Part shown: positions 36,001 through 44,304 of the stretch, in pieces
How the letters are laid out: each line of letters starts with the position of its first letter
Position numbering within the stretch: the stretch's first letter is position 1
Assembly (NCBI RefSeq): GCF_020616155.1
Contig: NZ_CP085530.1
Location: forward strand, 2,068,501-2,132,500
Length of the DNA stretch: 64,000 nucleotides
Direction: 5' to 3'
Origin: Vogesella sp. XCS3
GTDB taxonomy: Bacteria > Pseudomonadota > Gammaproteobacteria > Burkholderiales > Chromobacteriaceae
Translations under genes and position numbers: made by a program
Notes under the pieces: model-generated
What the model saw: only the letters and a program-made list of their open reading frames with translations
The model's database searches: none
Told to the model about the DNA's origin: nothing

Positions 36001-37589
36001 CGGATCAGGAAGTCCCAGTCTTCCAGCGACGGCAGCTTTTCATCGAAATCGCCCGCCTCGGCGACCACCGATCGCGGGTGGGCCAAGCAATTCACCGGAA
36101 TGTAGTTGCTGACCTGCAGCATGTTGAAGTCGTAACGCTCGCAAGCGATCTGGTGCTGGCTGACCTCGCGGCGGATGCCGCCTTCCAGCCGCTCCATCAC
36201 AAAGTGCGCATCACCGAACACCAGCGCCCCCGGGTGCTTGCCGATTTCCTCGTGCAAGCGCGCCAGGTGCTGCGGGTACATCAGGTCGTCGTCGTCGATG
36301 TACACGATGTACTGGCCGCGGGCTATACGCAGCGCGAGGTTACGGGCAGACCCGACGCCGCCATTCGGCTTGCGCACGTAGGTGTAAGCCGGCAGCGCAT
36401 CGGCCACGATGCCCAGCAAGGCCTCCTGCGGTTCGCCACCATCGTTGACGTAGATGAGCTCGAAATCCCGAAATGTCTGCGCTGTAATACTCTGCAGCGT
36501 ATTCACCGCCAATCCCGGCCGGTTATAGGCGGTACAAATAATGGTAAAGAATGGGCCATCAGCCAAGTGGGGGATCGTTGGCAACAGCGGCTTGGCAACA
36601 AGTTCCGGCGCCAGTACTTCTGCGGCAAGGTTGGCCGCATGCATTACGGCGGCTTGCGCCAGTGACTCAGCCGGCACAGTCATCAATTGCTCGCACTGCG
36701 CCAGCACCTCGTTCGCTACCTGTGCGGCCAACGGCAGGCGGCCGCTGAACTCGGGTAGCGCCAATTGCTTGAAGAACTCTAGCTTGCCCTGGTACAGGCG
36801 GAAAATGCCTTCTAGGTCGGGCAGCAGGCGCGGCAGGTTGGCCGGCGTCAGATAGCGCTTCAGCAGCAGCGAGTGCTCGAAAAACGCCAGACCGGAGCGG
36901 GCGTAGCGGTCGCTGGACGAGGCCTGGCTGGCGTGTACACGGAAGACGGAAATATTGGTATTGAGGAAAGCACTCGGCACGCCCGCACACGCCAGTGACA
37001 GTGACTTATCCCAGTCTGTGGCACGGAAAAATCTTTCTTCAGGAAAAACCGACAATGACGTATCGAAGAACGGGGACCCGTCCAGAATGCTACGACGAAA
37101 CAGTGTCGCACAAATGTTGATGTAGCAATCAAAACGAAGTAATGCCGGAAACTCGTCGCGACTGGCAGCATAATCGTACGCCAACCAACCTGGGTGCTCT
37201 AGCTGATGACGCTGGCCATTTTCATCCTGTAGCGTGTAGCGGCCAAAAACGTAGCCGCACTCTGGGTGTACCTCTAGCATAGCTAGCAACTTGCCCAATG
37301 CACCTGGCTCGATGAAGTCATCCGCGCCCAGTAACATGACATATTCGCCCTGCGCCAATGCTATGCCCTGATTGATATTGGGCGTGGCACCCAAGTTGTG
37401 TGTGTTCAGCACGTACCGCACACGTGGGTCGCGGCTGACATAGTCGGCTACCACCTCGGCAGTATTGTCGATAGAGCAGTCATCGCAGATGATCAATTCG
37501 AAATCATCGATATCTTGTCGCAATACACTGTCAATGGCTTCGGGGAGATAGTGCGCGTAGTTGTACGCAGGGATGACAATGGAAATCAT
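33045..37589 (-). CDS. Giant multidomain glycosyltransferase (GT2 modules plus GT4-like C-terminus)
   Basis: This 1514-residue cytoplasmic protein contains several catalytic modules. A GT2 domain opens at residue 1 (MISIVIPAYNYAHYLPEAIDSVL, then GADDFIEPG). A second lies near 345 (FFTIICTAYNRPG, IDDDDLMYP). A third near 645 is degenerate (ITLVVLASQAQGPLLAKTLDSL). A fourth near 880 (VSIIIPSRNAFEF, LLNNDIEIV, NDVDYCLRLRDAGW) is rhamnosyltransferase-like. The last 250 residues are GT-B-like (VGWVGAQQHQGD, LDIAVAPLETLPFNEAKSNLRLLEYG). It could build several linkages of one glycan. Position beside flagellin and at the end of the sugar operon suggests flagellin glycosylation; an O-antigen role is the alternative. 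Confidence 0.85.
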   Translation of the reverse strand: MISIVIPAYNYAHYLPEAIDSVLRQDIDDFELIICDDCSIDNTAEVVADYVSRDPRVRYVLNTHNLGATPNINQGIALAQGEYVMLLGADDFIEPGALGKLLAMLEVHPECGYVFGRYTLQDENGQRHQLEHPGWLAYDYAASRDEFPALLRFDCYINICATLFRRSILDGSPFFDTSLSVFPEERFFRATDWDKSLSLACAGVPSAFLNTNISVFRVHASQASSSDRYARSGLAFFEHSLLLKRYLTPANLPRLLPDLEGIFRLYQGKLEFFKQLALPEFSGRLPLAAQVANEVLAQCEQLMTVPAESLAQAAVMHAANLAAEVLAPELVAKPLLPTIPHLADGPFFTIICTAYNRPGLAVNTLQSITAQTFRDFELIYVNDGGEPQEALLGIVADALPAYTYVRKPNGGVGSARNLALRIARGQYIVYIDDDDLMYPQHLARLHEEIGKHPGALVFGDAHFVMERLEGGIRREVSQHQIACERYDFNMLQVSNYIPVNCLAHPRSVVAEAGDFDEKLPSLEDWDFLIRLSRLIPFVHFAEATVQVRRREDKDNAGDSRTVQSWGGMRAVFAEIYRRYDDLGEHDIREARKVVLAAEHPSKAKVNFQPAVDHMRWLAGHALTEADAEVLARRLMAWPQQPQITLVVLASQAQGPLLAKTLDSLQLQLYKQWRLIVVADFAAPDPLFENSEILGWLQVDHVDQFDDTAKLFNAVLAEVGMDWGMLLPCGAELEPHALLRLADRVVRDPNCLALYCDHDSVAMRGYEQPQFKPAFDLDMLLAYDYIGASVLLRADAVQHLGGLQPYEGFEVYQLLLNLAAHFGAAAIANLPELLLHLPARDGKLAMRKLAVEDWLQASATPARVELGLAEQTLRVVYPLTAQPLVSIIIPSRNAFEFIEPCINTLFERTAYPHFDVVVVDNQSDDPDVLLFYDQAIQRFGERLRVVHYDAPFNFSAQINLGAANARGDYLLLLNNDIEIVQPDWLERMLQHAVRDGVGAVGAKLLFPETAKVQHAGIFLGSGPDRIGSAAHLGWMAEAGDAGYMSRLQIDQRLSAVTAACLLTPASAFRAIGGFDEHDFAVLYNDVDYCLRLRDAGWHTLWTPYATLVHHHSISIRAEGEQVLKAMRRHEQNQQEQGRLLQRWLPALANDPAYNPNLSLTGKPCEIEQKVLRFWPSEFTELPRILGNGIAGGSGEYRVDQPLRALSRDGKALTACLRQQKDVQRLVTVVELQRLGVDSYVMQNAMTDPQLELLQAYRKHLPGIFMVMSLDDLITQLPEKSALYKHFMSNFRDGRRRLRQMLGLVDRLVVTTEPLREMAADMIADIRVVPNRLSREYWSGVTSQRNVGRKPRVGWVGAQQHQGDLALLEEVIKATAHEVDWVFMGMWPQGLDEYIAEKHEPVSFDQYPARMAALNLDIAVAPLETLPFNEAKSNLRLLEYGVMGWPVICSDVYPYRTGEPPVTRVGDDAKAWIAQIRRLAADPAARVCEGEQLRAWVDRDYWLEDHLDEWLAAFTR

Positions 37590-37620
37590 GTTTAACCCGG
37601 TAAGTAGCCAAGCTCACTCG

Positions 37621-37653
37621 TAGCAAGGGCTTGCCGCTGGCAAGCCCTTGCTA
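37621..37653. repeat. Perfect 15-bp hairpin between radical SAM and glycosyltransferase genes
   Basis: TAGCAAGGGCTTGCC, a GCT loop, and GGCAAGCCCTTGCTA form a perfect stem. No T run follows on the minus strand, so it is not a classical terminator. It fills most of the 69-base gap and may stabilise or process the operon mRNA. Confidence 0.75.
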
Positions 37654-37658
37654 CCCGT

Positions 37659-39053
37659 CTAGATAAAGTTGATGTGTTCCGGCGGGTTTTTCAGGTCCCA
37701 CAGGAATTTGTTGACGTAGTCCTGGCGGCAGCCGATGGCGCAGTCCTTGTGCACATCTACCGAGGCTTGTACATCCTGGTGTACCTGCCAGTAACGCTCA
37801 CCACTCACCATGTCGTAGAACGACTGCTCGTGCAGGTCGCCAATGTAGAAACGTTCCTTGTTGAAGAACGGGCCGCAAGGATAAACCTTGCCATTACCGG
37901 ATATCTGCAGCAGGAATGGCGTGCCGTAGCACACGTCGTATTTACGGTAGCCATCCTTGTACAGTGCCGACTCTGCGGCGGCGTTGATCTTGTTCCACTT
38001 GGCCTGCACCACGTAGTCTGCCGTAGAGTAGCTTTCGGCCTCTTTCAGCATGTCGCCGATCTTCAGGTACTCGTCGTAGTTAATACCGATTTCCTTGTAT
38101 TCGGAATCGGAGCAGTGCTTGATCACGAAATAATCCACGCCCAGCTCGGCACCCAGCTTGGCTTCCGGCAACACCTCGTCAAAGCACTCCGGGATCAGCA
38201 CCATCTGCAGACCCAGCGTGCACTTGTAGCCGTACTCTTTCTTGATGCGCACCAGCTCGCGGATCTTGTCGATCAGCAAGTCGAAGTTTTCCTCGCGCGA
38301 CTGATGCACGCGGCGGAAACCATCGGGGGTACCTGCCGACAGGTTGAAGCGGATCCAGCTCATGTTTTGCAGCAGGTCGTGCGCGCGGTCCATGTCCAGC
38401 AGCAGGCCGTTGGTGGCCATCGAGGTATCGATGCCCAGCTTGCCAGCCAGCACGGTGGCGTCGTACAGCGCCGGGTTCAGCGTGGGCTCGCCATCGCCGA
38501 TGAAACCGATGGAACGCACGCCCAGCTTGCCGCAGTCTTCGATGTAAGACAGCAGCGCCTCGCGGCCGATCATGGTGCCCTTGGTCATGTTCTGTACCAC
38601 CGCGTAGCAGTAAATGCAGGCGGTATTGCAGAACTTGGTCAGGCCCATGTCGATGTGGATGGGAGCAAAGCGTTCGCCGTTCTGCCACGCCATCACCCGG
38701 TCCAGGTGATGCATCATCTTGTGGCCATCAAAGCGGAAGCGCTGCGGCGGGTTGCGGAAGCTGGGGCCGGTAAACTGGTTCGGCACGTGCGGCGCTTCCT
38801 CGCTGTTGGCGATGCGGATCACGCCGGTCTGGCCTGCCTCATTGTAAAACTGGATTTTCTGGCCAGTGGGCTTATCCAGCTTGTAGCTATTAAGCAGCGC
38901 CTCTTCGTCGGTCAGTGCCTTGCGGTTGACGATGACGTTGGAGGTACGCAACTTGTGGCCCGGGTTACGCGCCAGCGGAGCGTCATCGGGAATCATGGTG
39001 GTGGTGTTTTGACCGAAACGGTTCACACCCTTTTGTTGTTCATTATCGCTCAT
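37659..39053 (-). CDS. Radical SAM protein with C-terminal SPASM-like cysteines (1)
   Basis: The 464-residue protein starts at the ATG at 39053 with a strong GAGGAGA site. The radical SAM cluster motif is CNTACIYC (CxxxCxxC), in DMGLTKFCNTACIYCYAV. FIGDGEPTLNP and ATNGLLLDM follow the TIM-barrel pattern. A C-terminal block has more cysteines (DVCYGTPFLLQISGNGKVYPCG, HKDCAIGC), suggesting an auxiliary Fe-S cluster. The last residues PPEHINFI match the end of the other radical SAM protein. Chemistry is unknown; sugar dehydration, epimerisation or C-C change on a nucleotide sugar is plausible from context. Confidence 0.85.
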   Translation of the reverse strand: MSDNEQQKGVNRFGQNTTTMIPDDAPLARNPGHKLRTSNVIVNRKALTDEEALLNSYKLDKPTGQKIQFYNEAGQTGVIRIANSEEAPHVPNQFTGPSFRNPPQRFRFDGHKMMHHLDRVMAWQNGERFAPIHIDMGLTKFCNTACIYCYAVVQNMTKGTMIGREALLSYIEDCGKLGVRSIGFIGDGEPTLNPALYDATVLAGKLGIDTSMATNGLLLDMDRAHDLLQNMSWIRFNLSAGTPDGFRRVHQSREENFDLLIDKIRELVRIKKEYGYKCTLGLQMVLIPECFDEVLPEAKLGAELGVDYFVIKHCSDSEYKEIGINYDEYLKIGDMLKEAESYSTADYVVQAKWNKINAAAESALYKDGYRKYDVCYGTPFLLQISGNGKVYPCGPFFNKERFYIGDLHEQSFYDMVSGERYWQVHQDVQASVDVHKDCAIGCRQDYVNKFLWDLKNPPEHINFI

Positions 39054-39075
39054 GGCAGTCTCCTCGGCGATGGAT

Positions 39076-40131
39076 TCAGAATGGGCCGGTGAACCAGTCA
39101 CCCGGCACATCGTGGTGTGTTCTTGCTGGCGGCAGGGCGTCCAGCGGCAGCGTTGTCAGGCCCAGCATGCGACCAACGCAGCGCACGATATCGGCCGCCT
39201 CGGTATAAAACTGTCGCGTCAGGCCATAACTGGTGGGCTCCGGGCAGTCCGGTGCGGCCAACCGTTGCGGGGCAGCACGCAGCAGCGACCAATGGTCCAT
39301 GCTGATGCGGGCAATGATTTCGGCCGCTACGGAGCCGGTAGCAAAACCGCTATCCAGCACCAGCAAACGGCCAGTACGCGCCACCGAGGCACGGATGGTG
39401 GTCATGTCCAGCGGCTTGATGGTACGCAGATCGATCAGCTCGCAATGCACGCCGGCCTGTGCCAGTGCGCGGCAGGCGTGGCTGGCTTCCGCCACCAGGT
39501 AGGACATGGCAACGATGGTGACAGCATCGCCCTCGCGCAGCGTAGCGGCCTGGCCGATCGGCACGCGTACGTCGCCGTCTGCCACCTCGCCCTGCGCCGA
39601 ATGCACCCAGCGGTGCTCCAAGAATACCACCGGGTCGTCATCGAAAATGGCCGACAGCAGCAGGCCTTTGGCGTCGGCGGCGGTGGCCGGCATCACCACT
39701 TTCAGCCCCGGCACATGGGCAAACCAGGCTTGCAGATTCTGGGAATGGGTCGGCCCCTGCCCCCAGCCGCGGCCCACGATCAGGCGCAGCGTCAGCGGCA
39801 CTTTGTGCCCTTCGCCAAAGGTATAGCGCCACTTGGCGGCGTTATTCACCAGCTGGTCCATCGCCAGCAGGAAGAAGTCCAGGCGCTGGTGGCACATCAC
39901 AGGGCGCATGCCACCCAGCGCGGCACCGATGCCGATGCCGGTCATCGCGTTCTCGGCGGTGGGCATGTCGAATACCCGCGCCGCGCCAAAGCGCTCCTGC
40001 AGACCGGCGGTGGTGCCGAAAATGCGTTTCGGATCGTCTACCCCCAGGCCGTAACACAGCACGCTGGGGTCGGCAGCCATCGCCACGTGCAAGGCGTCAT
40101 GGATGGCCTGGGCTGCATGGATGCGGGCCAT
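39076..40131 (-). CDS. TPP-dependent dehydrogenase E1 beta-type / transketolase C-terminal-type subunit
   Basis: The 351-residue product starts at the ATG at 40131, sharing one base with the alpha stop (TGATG). It has the pyrimidine-binding domain (HDALHVAMAADPSVLCYGLG, FDMPTAENAMTGIGIGAALGG with the cofactor-activating Glu) and the transketolase C-terminal domain (GDAVTIVAMSYLVAEASHACRALAQAGVHCELIDLRTIKPLD). It pairs with the alpha subunit as an alpha2beta2 enzyme. No E2 or E3 genes are present, so a normal acyl-CoA dehydrogenase role is unlikely; a carboligase or ketol-transfer step in sugar synthesis is inferred. Confidence 0.85.
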   Translation of the reverse strand: MARIHAAQAIHDALHVAMAADPSVLCYGLGVDDPKRIFGTTAGLQERFGAARVFDMPTAENAMTGIGIGAALGGMRPVMCHQRLDFFLLAMDQLVNNAAKWRYTFGEGHKVPLTLRLIVGRGWGQGPTHSQNLQAWFAHVPGLKVVMPATAADAKGLLLSAIFDDDPVVFLEHRWVHSAQGEVADGDVRVPIGQAATLREGDAVTIVAMSYLVAEASHACRALAQAGVHCELIDLRTIKPLDMTTIRASVARTGRLLVLDSGFATGSVAAEIIARISMDHWSLLRAAPQRLAAPDCPEPTSYGLTRQFYTEAADIVRCVGRMLGLTTLPLDALPPARTHHDVPGDWFTGPF

Positions 40132-41105
40132 CAATGTTGCTCCTGTAACGGGGTGGCGTAGATGCCGTCGAAGGCGGTATCCGCAGCAGGAAACGGTGCA
40201 GCCTTGGCTCGGGCAAAGGCGGTATCGATGCGTGCGGCCAACGTTGCCTCGCACTGCGCCAGCCAGTCAGCGTCGGGTTGCAGGCTGGCAATCAGCTGCG
40301 CCACCGGGTCGCGCGCTTTCCAGTCCGCCAGCTCGCCGTCAGGGCGGTAGCCCAGGTGATCATCGTCGGCGTGGCCACAGTGTTCCAGCCAGCGATAAGT
40401 GGGCATTTCAATAAAGGCAGGGCCAGCACCGTCACGCAGGCTGGCCACTACCTCGGCGCTGAGCGCCGCGACGGCAGCCACGTCATTACCGTCAACCTCC
40501 CACGCGCGCAGACCCAGACCTTCAGTCAGCGTCGTCAGTTTTCGGCCTGCCGGCTGACGCTTTTCCAGCCCGGCGTACACCGAATAGCGGTTGTTCTCGC
40601 AGGCAAACAGTACCGGCAGGCGGCGTACGGCAGCAAAGTTGGCCGCTTCGTAAAACACGCCCTCCTCTACCGCACCATCGCCCAGGAAGACACAGGTCAC
40701 GGCACGGCTACCCTGCAGCTGCTGGGACAGCGCCATGCCGACGCCCACCGGAATGCTGTTGCCGACAATAGCGGTACTGGCCAGAAAGCCGACACGGCGG
40801 TCCGACAGGTGCATGGAGCCACCACGGCCACCACAGCAGCCCGTAGCTTTACCGTAGATTTCGGCAATCAGCGCATCCAGGTCGCCGCCTTTCGCCAGAT
40901 AATGGGCGTGGGCGCGATGGGTGCTGACCGCCTGATCCTGCTCGTCCAGCGCGCTGCAGATACCAACAGCTGCCGCTTCCTGGCCGATAGAAAGATGCAC
41001 CGGGCAGCGCATCTGCTGCTCGGGATAATGGCGGGCGATGGCCTCTTCGGTACGGCGTACCAGCAGCATGCGCGCCAGCATGGACAGAGATTGTTCGCGA
41101 CTCAT
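40131..41105 (-). CDS. TPP-dependent dehydrogenase E1 alpha-type subunit
   Basis: The 324-residue protein has the E1-alpha pattern: RRTEEAIARHYPEQQMRCPVHLSIGQEAAAVG, the phosphate loop STHRAHAHYLAKGGD, GGRGGSMHLSDRRVGFLAST, and the TPP motif from GDGAVEEGVFYEAANFAA to CENN. The C-terminal YRWLEHCGHADDDHLGYR resembles pyruvate/acetoin dehydrogenase alpha subunits. It follows the radical SAM gene after 2 bases and is fused translationally to the beta gene. The substrate is unknown. Confidence 0.88.
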   Translation of the reverse strand: MSREQSLSMLARMLLVRRTEEAIARHYPEQQMRCPVHLSIGQEAAAVGICSALDEQDQAVSTHRAHAHYLAKGGDLDALIAEIYGKATGCCGGRGGSMHLSDRRVGFLASTAIVGNSIPVGVGMALSQQLQGSRAVTCVFLGDGAVEEGVFYEAANFAAVRRLPVLFACENNRYSVYAGLEKRQPAGRKLTTLTEGLGLRAWEVDGNDVAAVAALSAEVVASLRDGAGPAFIEMPTYRWLEHCGHADDDHLGYRPDGELADWKARDPVAQLIASLQPDADWLAQCEATLAARIDTAFARAKAAPFPAADTAFDGIYATPLQEQH

Positions 41106-41107
41106 GA

Positions 41108-42208
41108 TCAGATGAAGTTGATGTGCGGTACCGACTGGTTGATCAGGCGGTCCAGATAGCGGTTCACCTCATCCATGCGGCAGTTGCGGCGGCACTCTCG
41201 GATATCGAGGTCCTGCCGCACATAACGGAAGCTCTCACGTCGCTTGTCGCCTTCCCAGATAGCCTGGAAGCTACTGTCGTTGAGGTTGCCGTATTCGAAA
41301 CGCTGGTCCAGCAGGTAAGCGCTGCAGCCGTAGACTCGGCCGTCTGCCATCACGTAGCCCCAGACGAACGGCGTGGCGTGGCACTTCTGATAGCGCTTGG
41401 CCGGGTCTTCCAAGTATTTGTGCATGGTATGGCTGCGGAAGATCACCTGGAAGCCGGGGCGATTGTACGTTGCCAGCTCCTGCTCCATCGCCAAATAGGG
41501 GTTGTAGTTAATATCTTCGTACTGCCGGGTTTCGCTGAACAAGTGTTGCGAGTACGGTTTGATCACCAGATAGTCGGCACCAATCTCGTCGCTCGCAATA
41601 CGCGCCAGCTCGGTCATTTCGTGCGCGTTTTCCGGTAGCAACACGGCCTGGATGCCGATGGTGCAGTCGATACCGTGCTGGCGCTTGTAATCCACGGCGT
41701 AACGCAGGTTGTCGATCACGCGCTGGAAGTCGCGATCGCGGGTTTTGTGGATGGCGGCGTACGACGCGGCACTACCGGCATTCAGCGACACCTTAATCCA
41801 CGACACCTTGTCCAGCGACTGGTGCACGAAGGCCTCGTTCAGCAGCACGCCGTTGGTGGTGAACGATACGTCGATGCCGGACGACTTGGTCAGCGCCACG
41901 ATCTCGTTGATCTTCTTGTGCAGCAAGGGCTCACCCTCGCCGGCGTACATGATACTTTTCACGCCCAGCCGGCCCATCTCGGGCAGCCGTTGCGACAGCA
42001 TGTCGTAGTCCAGCATCACCGACTTGTAGCCGATGTAATCCACCGCGCAGAAGGTGCAGCGATGGTTGCAGGCGCCCACCGGCGACAGTTCTAGGTAGAT
42101 CGGGTAGACCTGTTTCGCCTTTTCCCAGTCGTCGCCCACCTCGATCAGGTCCGCCACGCGGCGCGGGTGGTACACCAGCTTATGGCTGTCAATCAGATAC
42201 GTATCCAT
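41108..42208 (-). CDS. Radical SAM protein (2)
   Basis: The 366-residue enzyme has the cluster motif CNHRCTFC in [20 protein letters not shown], then [17 protein letters not shown] and [13 protein letters not shown]-terminal cysteines occur in [24 protein letters not shown] and [13 protein letters not shown], so an auxiliary cluster is likely. The tail reads [10 protein letters not shown], matching the other radical SAM protein's PPEHINFI. The two enzymes flank the E1 pair within one operon. Its reaction is unknown. Confidence 0.87.
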   Translation of the reverse strand: MDTYLIDSHKLVYHPRRVADLIEVGDDWEKAKQVYPIYLELSPVGACNHRCTFCAVDYIGYKSVMLDYDMLSQRLPEMGRLGVKSIMYAGEGEPLLHKKINEIVALTKSSGIDVSFTTNGVLLNEAFVHQSLDKVSWIKVSLNAGSAASYAAIHKTRDRDFQRVIDNLRYAVDYKRQHGIDCTIGIQAVLLPENAHEMTELARIASDEIGADYLVIKPYSQHLFSETRQYEDINYNPYLAMEQELATYNRPGFQVIFRSHTMHKYLEDPAKRYQKCHATPFVWGYVMADGRVYGCSAYLLDQRFEYGNLNDSSFQAIWEGDKRRESFRYVRQDLDIRECRRNCRMDEVNRYLDRLINQSVPHINFI

Positions 42209-42215
42209 GTGCGGC

Positions 42216-43733
42216 TCACTTCAGCAAGGTGGTGGCGTATTTGGCAAACAGCACCGGGTCGACCGGCTCGCGATTGCATACGATCTGCACGTCCAGCGCG
42301 GCGGCGATGCTGCCGGCCAGGGCTACGGTGTCGAGCGGATAGCCGGCGGCCATGCACAGGCCGGCCACCGACAGGAAGGCATCCCCGGCACCGATACGGT
42401 CTACCACGCGCGACGACAGCGCCGGAATAGCAAGTGCCTGCTCGTCGTCGACGATCAGTGCCCCCTGCGCACCACGGGTTACCACCATGGCGCGGGCCTG
42501 CAACTTGTGGCGCAAGTCATCGGAAATCTGTTCCAGCGACGACTGGCGGTCGTGCGCGGCCAACCTGGCTTCCGGCTCATTCATGCACAGGAAATCGGCA
42601 CGCGGGTAACGGGTAATCACGTGATAGCCGCGGTTGCCACTGTTGATCTGGGTATTCACCGCCAGGAAGCGGGCATGGGCGGAAATGGCGGCGGCCATCG
42701 GGCGCGAGATCAGGCCATTGCCGAAATCCGGCACGATGACGGCATCGAAATCAGCCGCATGCGCTGCAATCCACTCACAGAACTCGGCCTCCAGCGGGGG
42801 CTCGCCCGGCTCTTCGCCACCGTAGTACACCTCGAACAGACGTTGCAGGTCCTGGTCAACAAACCGGCGTTTGATCAGCGTAGAAGCGGTAGGGAAATGA
42901 CGGTGCTCCAGCGTGACGTTGGCCGCCAGCTTGCCCTGCACATAAGCCAGCGAGTCATCGTGGCGGCCCAGGCCGGTTAGCAAGGTCACTTCGCGGGCAA
43001 AACCGGCGATATGGTTGGCCACCGCGATGGCGCCACCGGCAAAGCGTTCGGCATCCTGATAGCGCACCGCCAGCGCATTGCCCTTGCCGGTCTGGCCCAG
43101 GGTACTGACGTAGTGGTATTCGTCGATGATGGCTTCGCCAATCACCAGCACGCGCAGCGCGGACAGGCCCTTGATGCGTTCCAGGAAGGTGTCCAGTGGA
43201 CACTGCTGTTTGAACTGCTCGAGAAACTCGCGCGTTTGCGGCGGGAAAACATCGAAATGGTTATTCAGCAGCTTGGTGGAGCTGAAGGTGATTTCGTCGG
43301 TGAAATACACGTCACCGCCGTGACGGCGGACCGCCTCGATCTCGCGGGCGATATTGCCGGTGACATCGCGGCTGGCGTCGACATAATCGCTGCCTTTGAC
43401 GTACAGCGAGGGCTGGATGTGTTCCAGCGCCGGGATGGCGGTTTCGGCATCGCTGACCGCCACCCAGTCCACACAGGCCAGTGCGGCCAGGTTTTCGGCG
43501 CGCAGGCTGTCGCCAAATACCGGGCGCCCCGGCCCCTTGCGCACGAAGGCGTCGGCGGTGACGGTCACCACCAACATGTCGCCCAGGCTGCGGGCATGTT
43601 GCAGATGGCGGATATGGCCGGCATGCATCAGGTCGAAGGTGCCGTGGCAGTGGATGACACGCTGCCCGGCGGCACGGGCGGCGGTGGTCAGTGTACCGAC
43701 GTCGGCCAGGCTTTTGATCTTGTCTATGCTCAT
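42216..43733 (-). CDS. Bifunctional nucleotidyltransferase-PfkB sugar kinase (reverse-order HldE-like)
   Basis: The 505-residue protein begins at the ATG at 43733. The N-terminal cytidylyltransferase-like domain has [21 protein letters not shown] (HxGH) and [13 protein letters not shown] linker of about 50 residues leads to a ribokinase/PfkB domain ([29 protein letters not shown], and the catalytic [14 protein letters not shown]). HldE of heptose synthesis has the same two activities in the opposite order. This suggests phosphorylation of a sugar phosphate and activation to a CDP- or ADP-sugar. The neighbouring SIS isomerase supports a heptose-like substrate. Confidence 0.85.
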   Translation of the reverse strand: MSIDKIKSLADVGTLTTAARAAGQRVIHCHGTFDLMHAGHIRHLQHARSLGDMLVVTVTADAFVRKGPGRPVFGDSLRAENLAALACVDWVAVSDAETAIPALEHIQPSLYVKGSDYVDASRDVTGNIAREIEAVRRHGGDVYFTDEITFSSTKLLNNHFDVFPPQTREFLEQFKQQCPLDTFLERIKGLSALRVLVIGEAIIDEYHYVSTLGQTGKGNALAVRYQDAERFAGGAIAVANHIAGFAREVTLLTGLGRHDDSLAYVQGKLAANVTLEHRHFPTASTLIKRRFVDQDLQRLFEVYYGGEEPGEPPLEAEFCEWIAAHAADFDAVIVPDFGNGLISRPMAAAISAHARFLAVNTQINSGNRGYHVITRYPRADFLCMNEPEARLAAHDRQSSLEQISDDLRHKLQARAMVVTRGAQGALIVDDEQALAIPALSSRVVDRIGAGDAFLSVAGLCMAAGYPLDTVALAGSIAAALDVQIVCNREPVDPVLFAKYATTLLK

Positions 43734-43737
43734 TACA

Positions 43738-44304
43738 TTACACCAGGGCGTCCGACAGGTAGTGGAGCAGCAATTGATGGCCGACTTCCACCTCGCCAAA
43801 ATCGTCGGAAGGCAGCCAAAGGTTGATATCGCCAAGCGCACGCAGCGGGTTGGCCACAGCGAAACCGGACAGCGTCAGTACCGCAGCCCCATGACGGCGG
43901 GCGGTGGCGACGGCTTCCAGGATATTGGCCGAGCGGCCGGAGCTGCTGACCGCCACCAGCAAGTCGCCGGCGCGCAGGAAGCGGTCCAGCAACTGGCCAT
44001 ACGCGTGCGGGTAGCCGTAGTCGTTGCTCATGCAGGTCAGCACCGAGGGCTCGTGCAGCACATGCGCCCGCAACCTGGCCTTGTTGACCAGGTCGTTCTG
44101 CGCGTGGGCCACCAGCGCGGCGCTACCGCCATTGCCGATCAGGTACACATCCTGCCCCTGCTGCTGTACCTGGCGGAACAGCGCCAGCGCGGCATCCAGC
44201 CCAGCTTGCTGCACCAGCGGCTGCCCGTCGCGGGCACTGGCCTCGGTACTTTCCAGTACCTGGTTGAAACGCGCCAAGGCGGCGGTAAACGAAGTGGTGA
44301 TCAT
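43738..44304 (-). CDS. SIS-domain phosphosugar isomerase (GmhA-like)
   Basis: This 188-residue cytoplasmic protein has the SIS pattern VYLIGNGGSAALVAHAQNDLVNKAR, LTCMSNDYGYPHAYGQLLDRFLRAGDLLVAVSSSGRSANILEAV, and DFGEVEVGHQLLLHYLSD. GmhA converts sedoheptulose 7-phosphate to heptose 7-phosphate, and the NGGSA, SSSGRS and GH...H elements match. It overlaps the epimerase gene by 4 bases and is followed 4 bases later by the kinase-nucleotidyltransferase. Confidence 0.88.
   Translation of the reverse strand: MITTSFTAALARFNQVLESTEASARDGQPLVQQAGLDAALALFRQVQQQGQDVYLIGNGGSAALVAHAQNDLVNKARLRAHVLHEPSVLTCMSNDYGYPHAYGQLLDRFLRAGDLLVAVSSSGRSANILEAVATARRHGAAVLTLSGFAVANPLRALGDINLWLPSDDFGEVEVGHQLLLHYLSDALV

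Noticed and set aside
34500..36665. Plus-strand open frame of 721 codons opposite the giant glycosyltransferase
   Set aside because: It is antisense to well-conserved GT2 motifs, has no recognisable domains and arises from GC-rich codon bias.
37674..39092. Plus-strand open frame of 472 codons opposite the radical SAM gene
   Set aside because: It mirrors the minus-strand gene exactly; the CxxxCxxC protein is clearly the real one.
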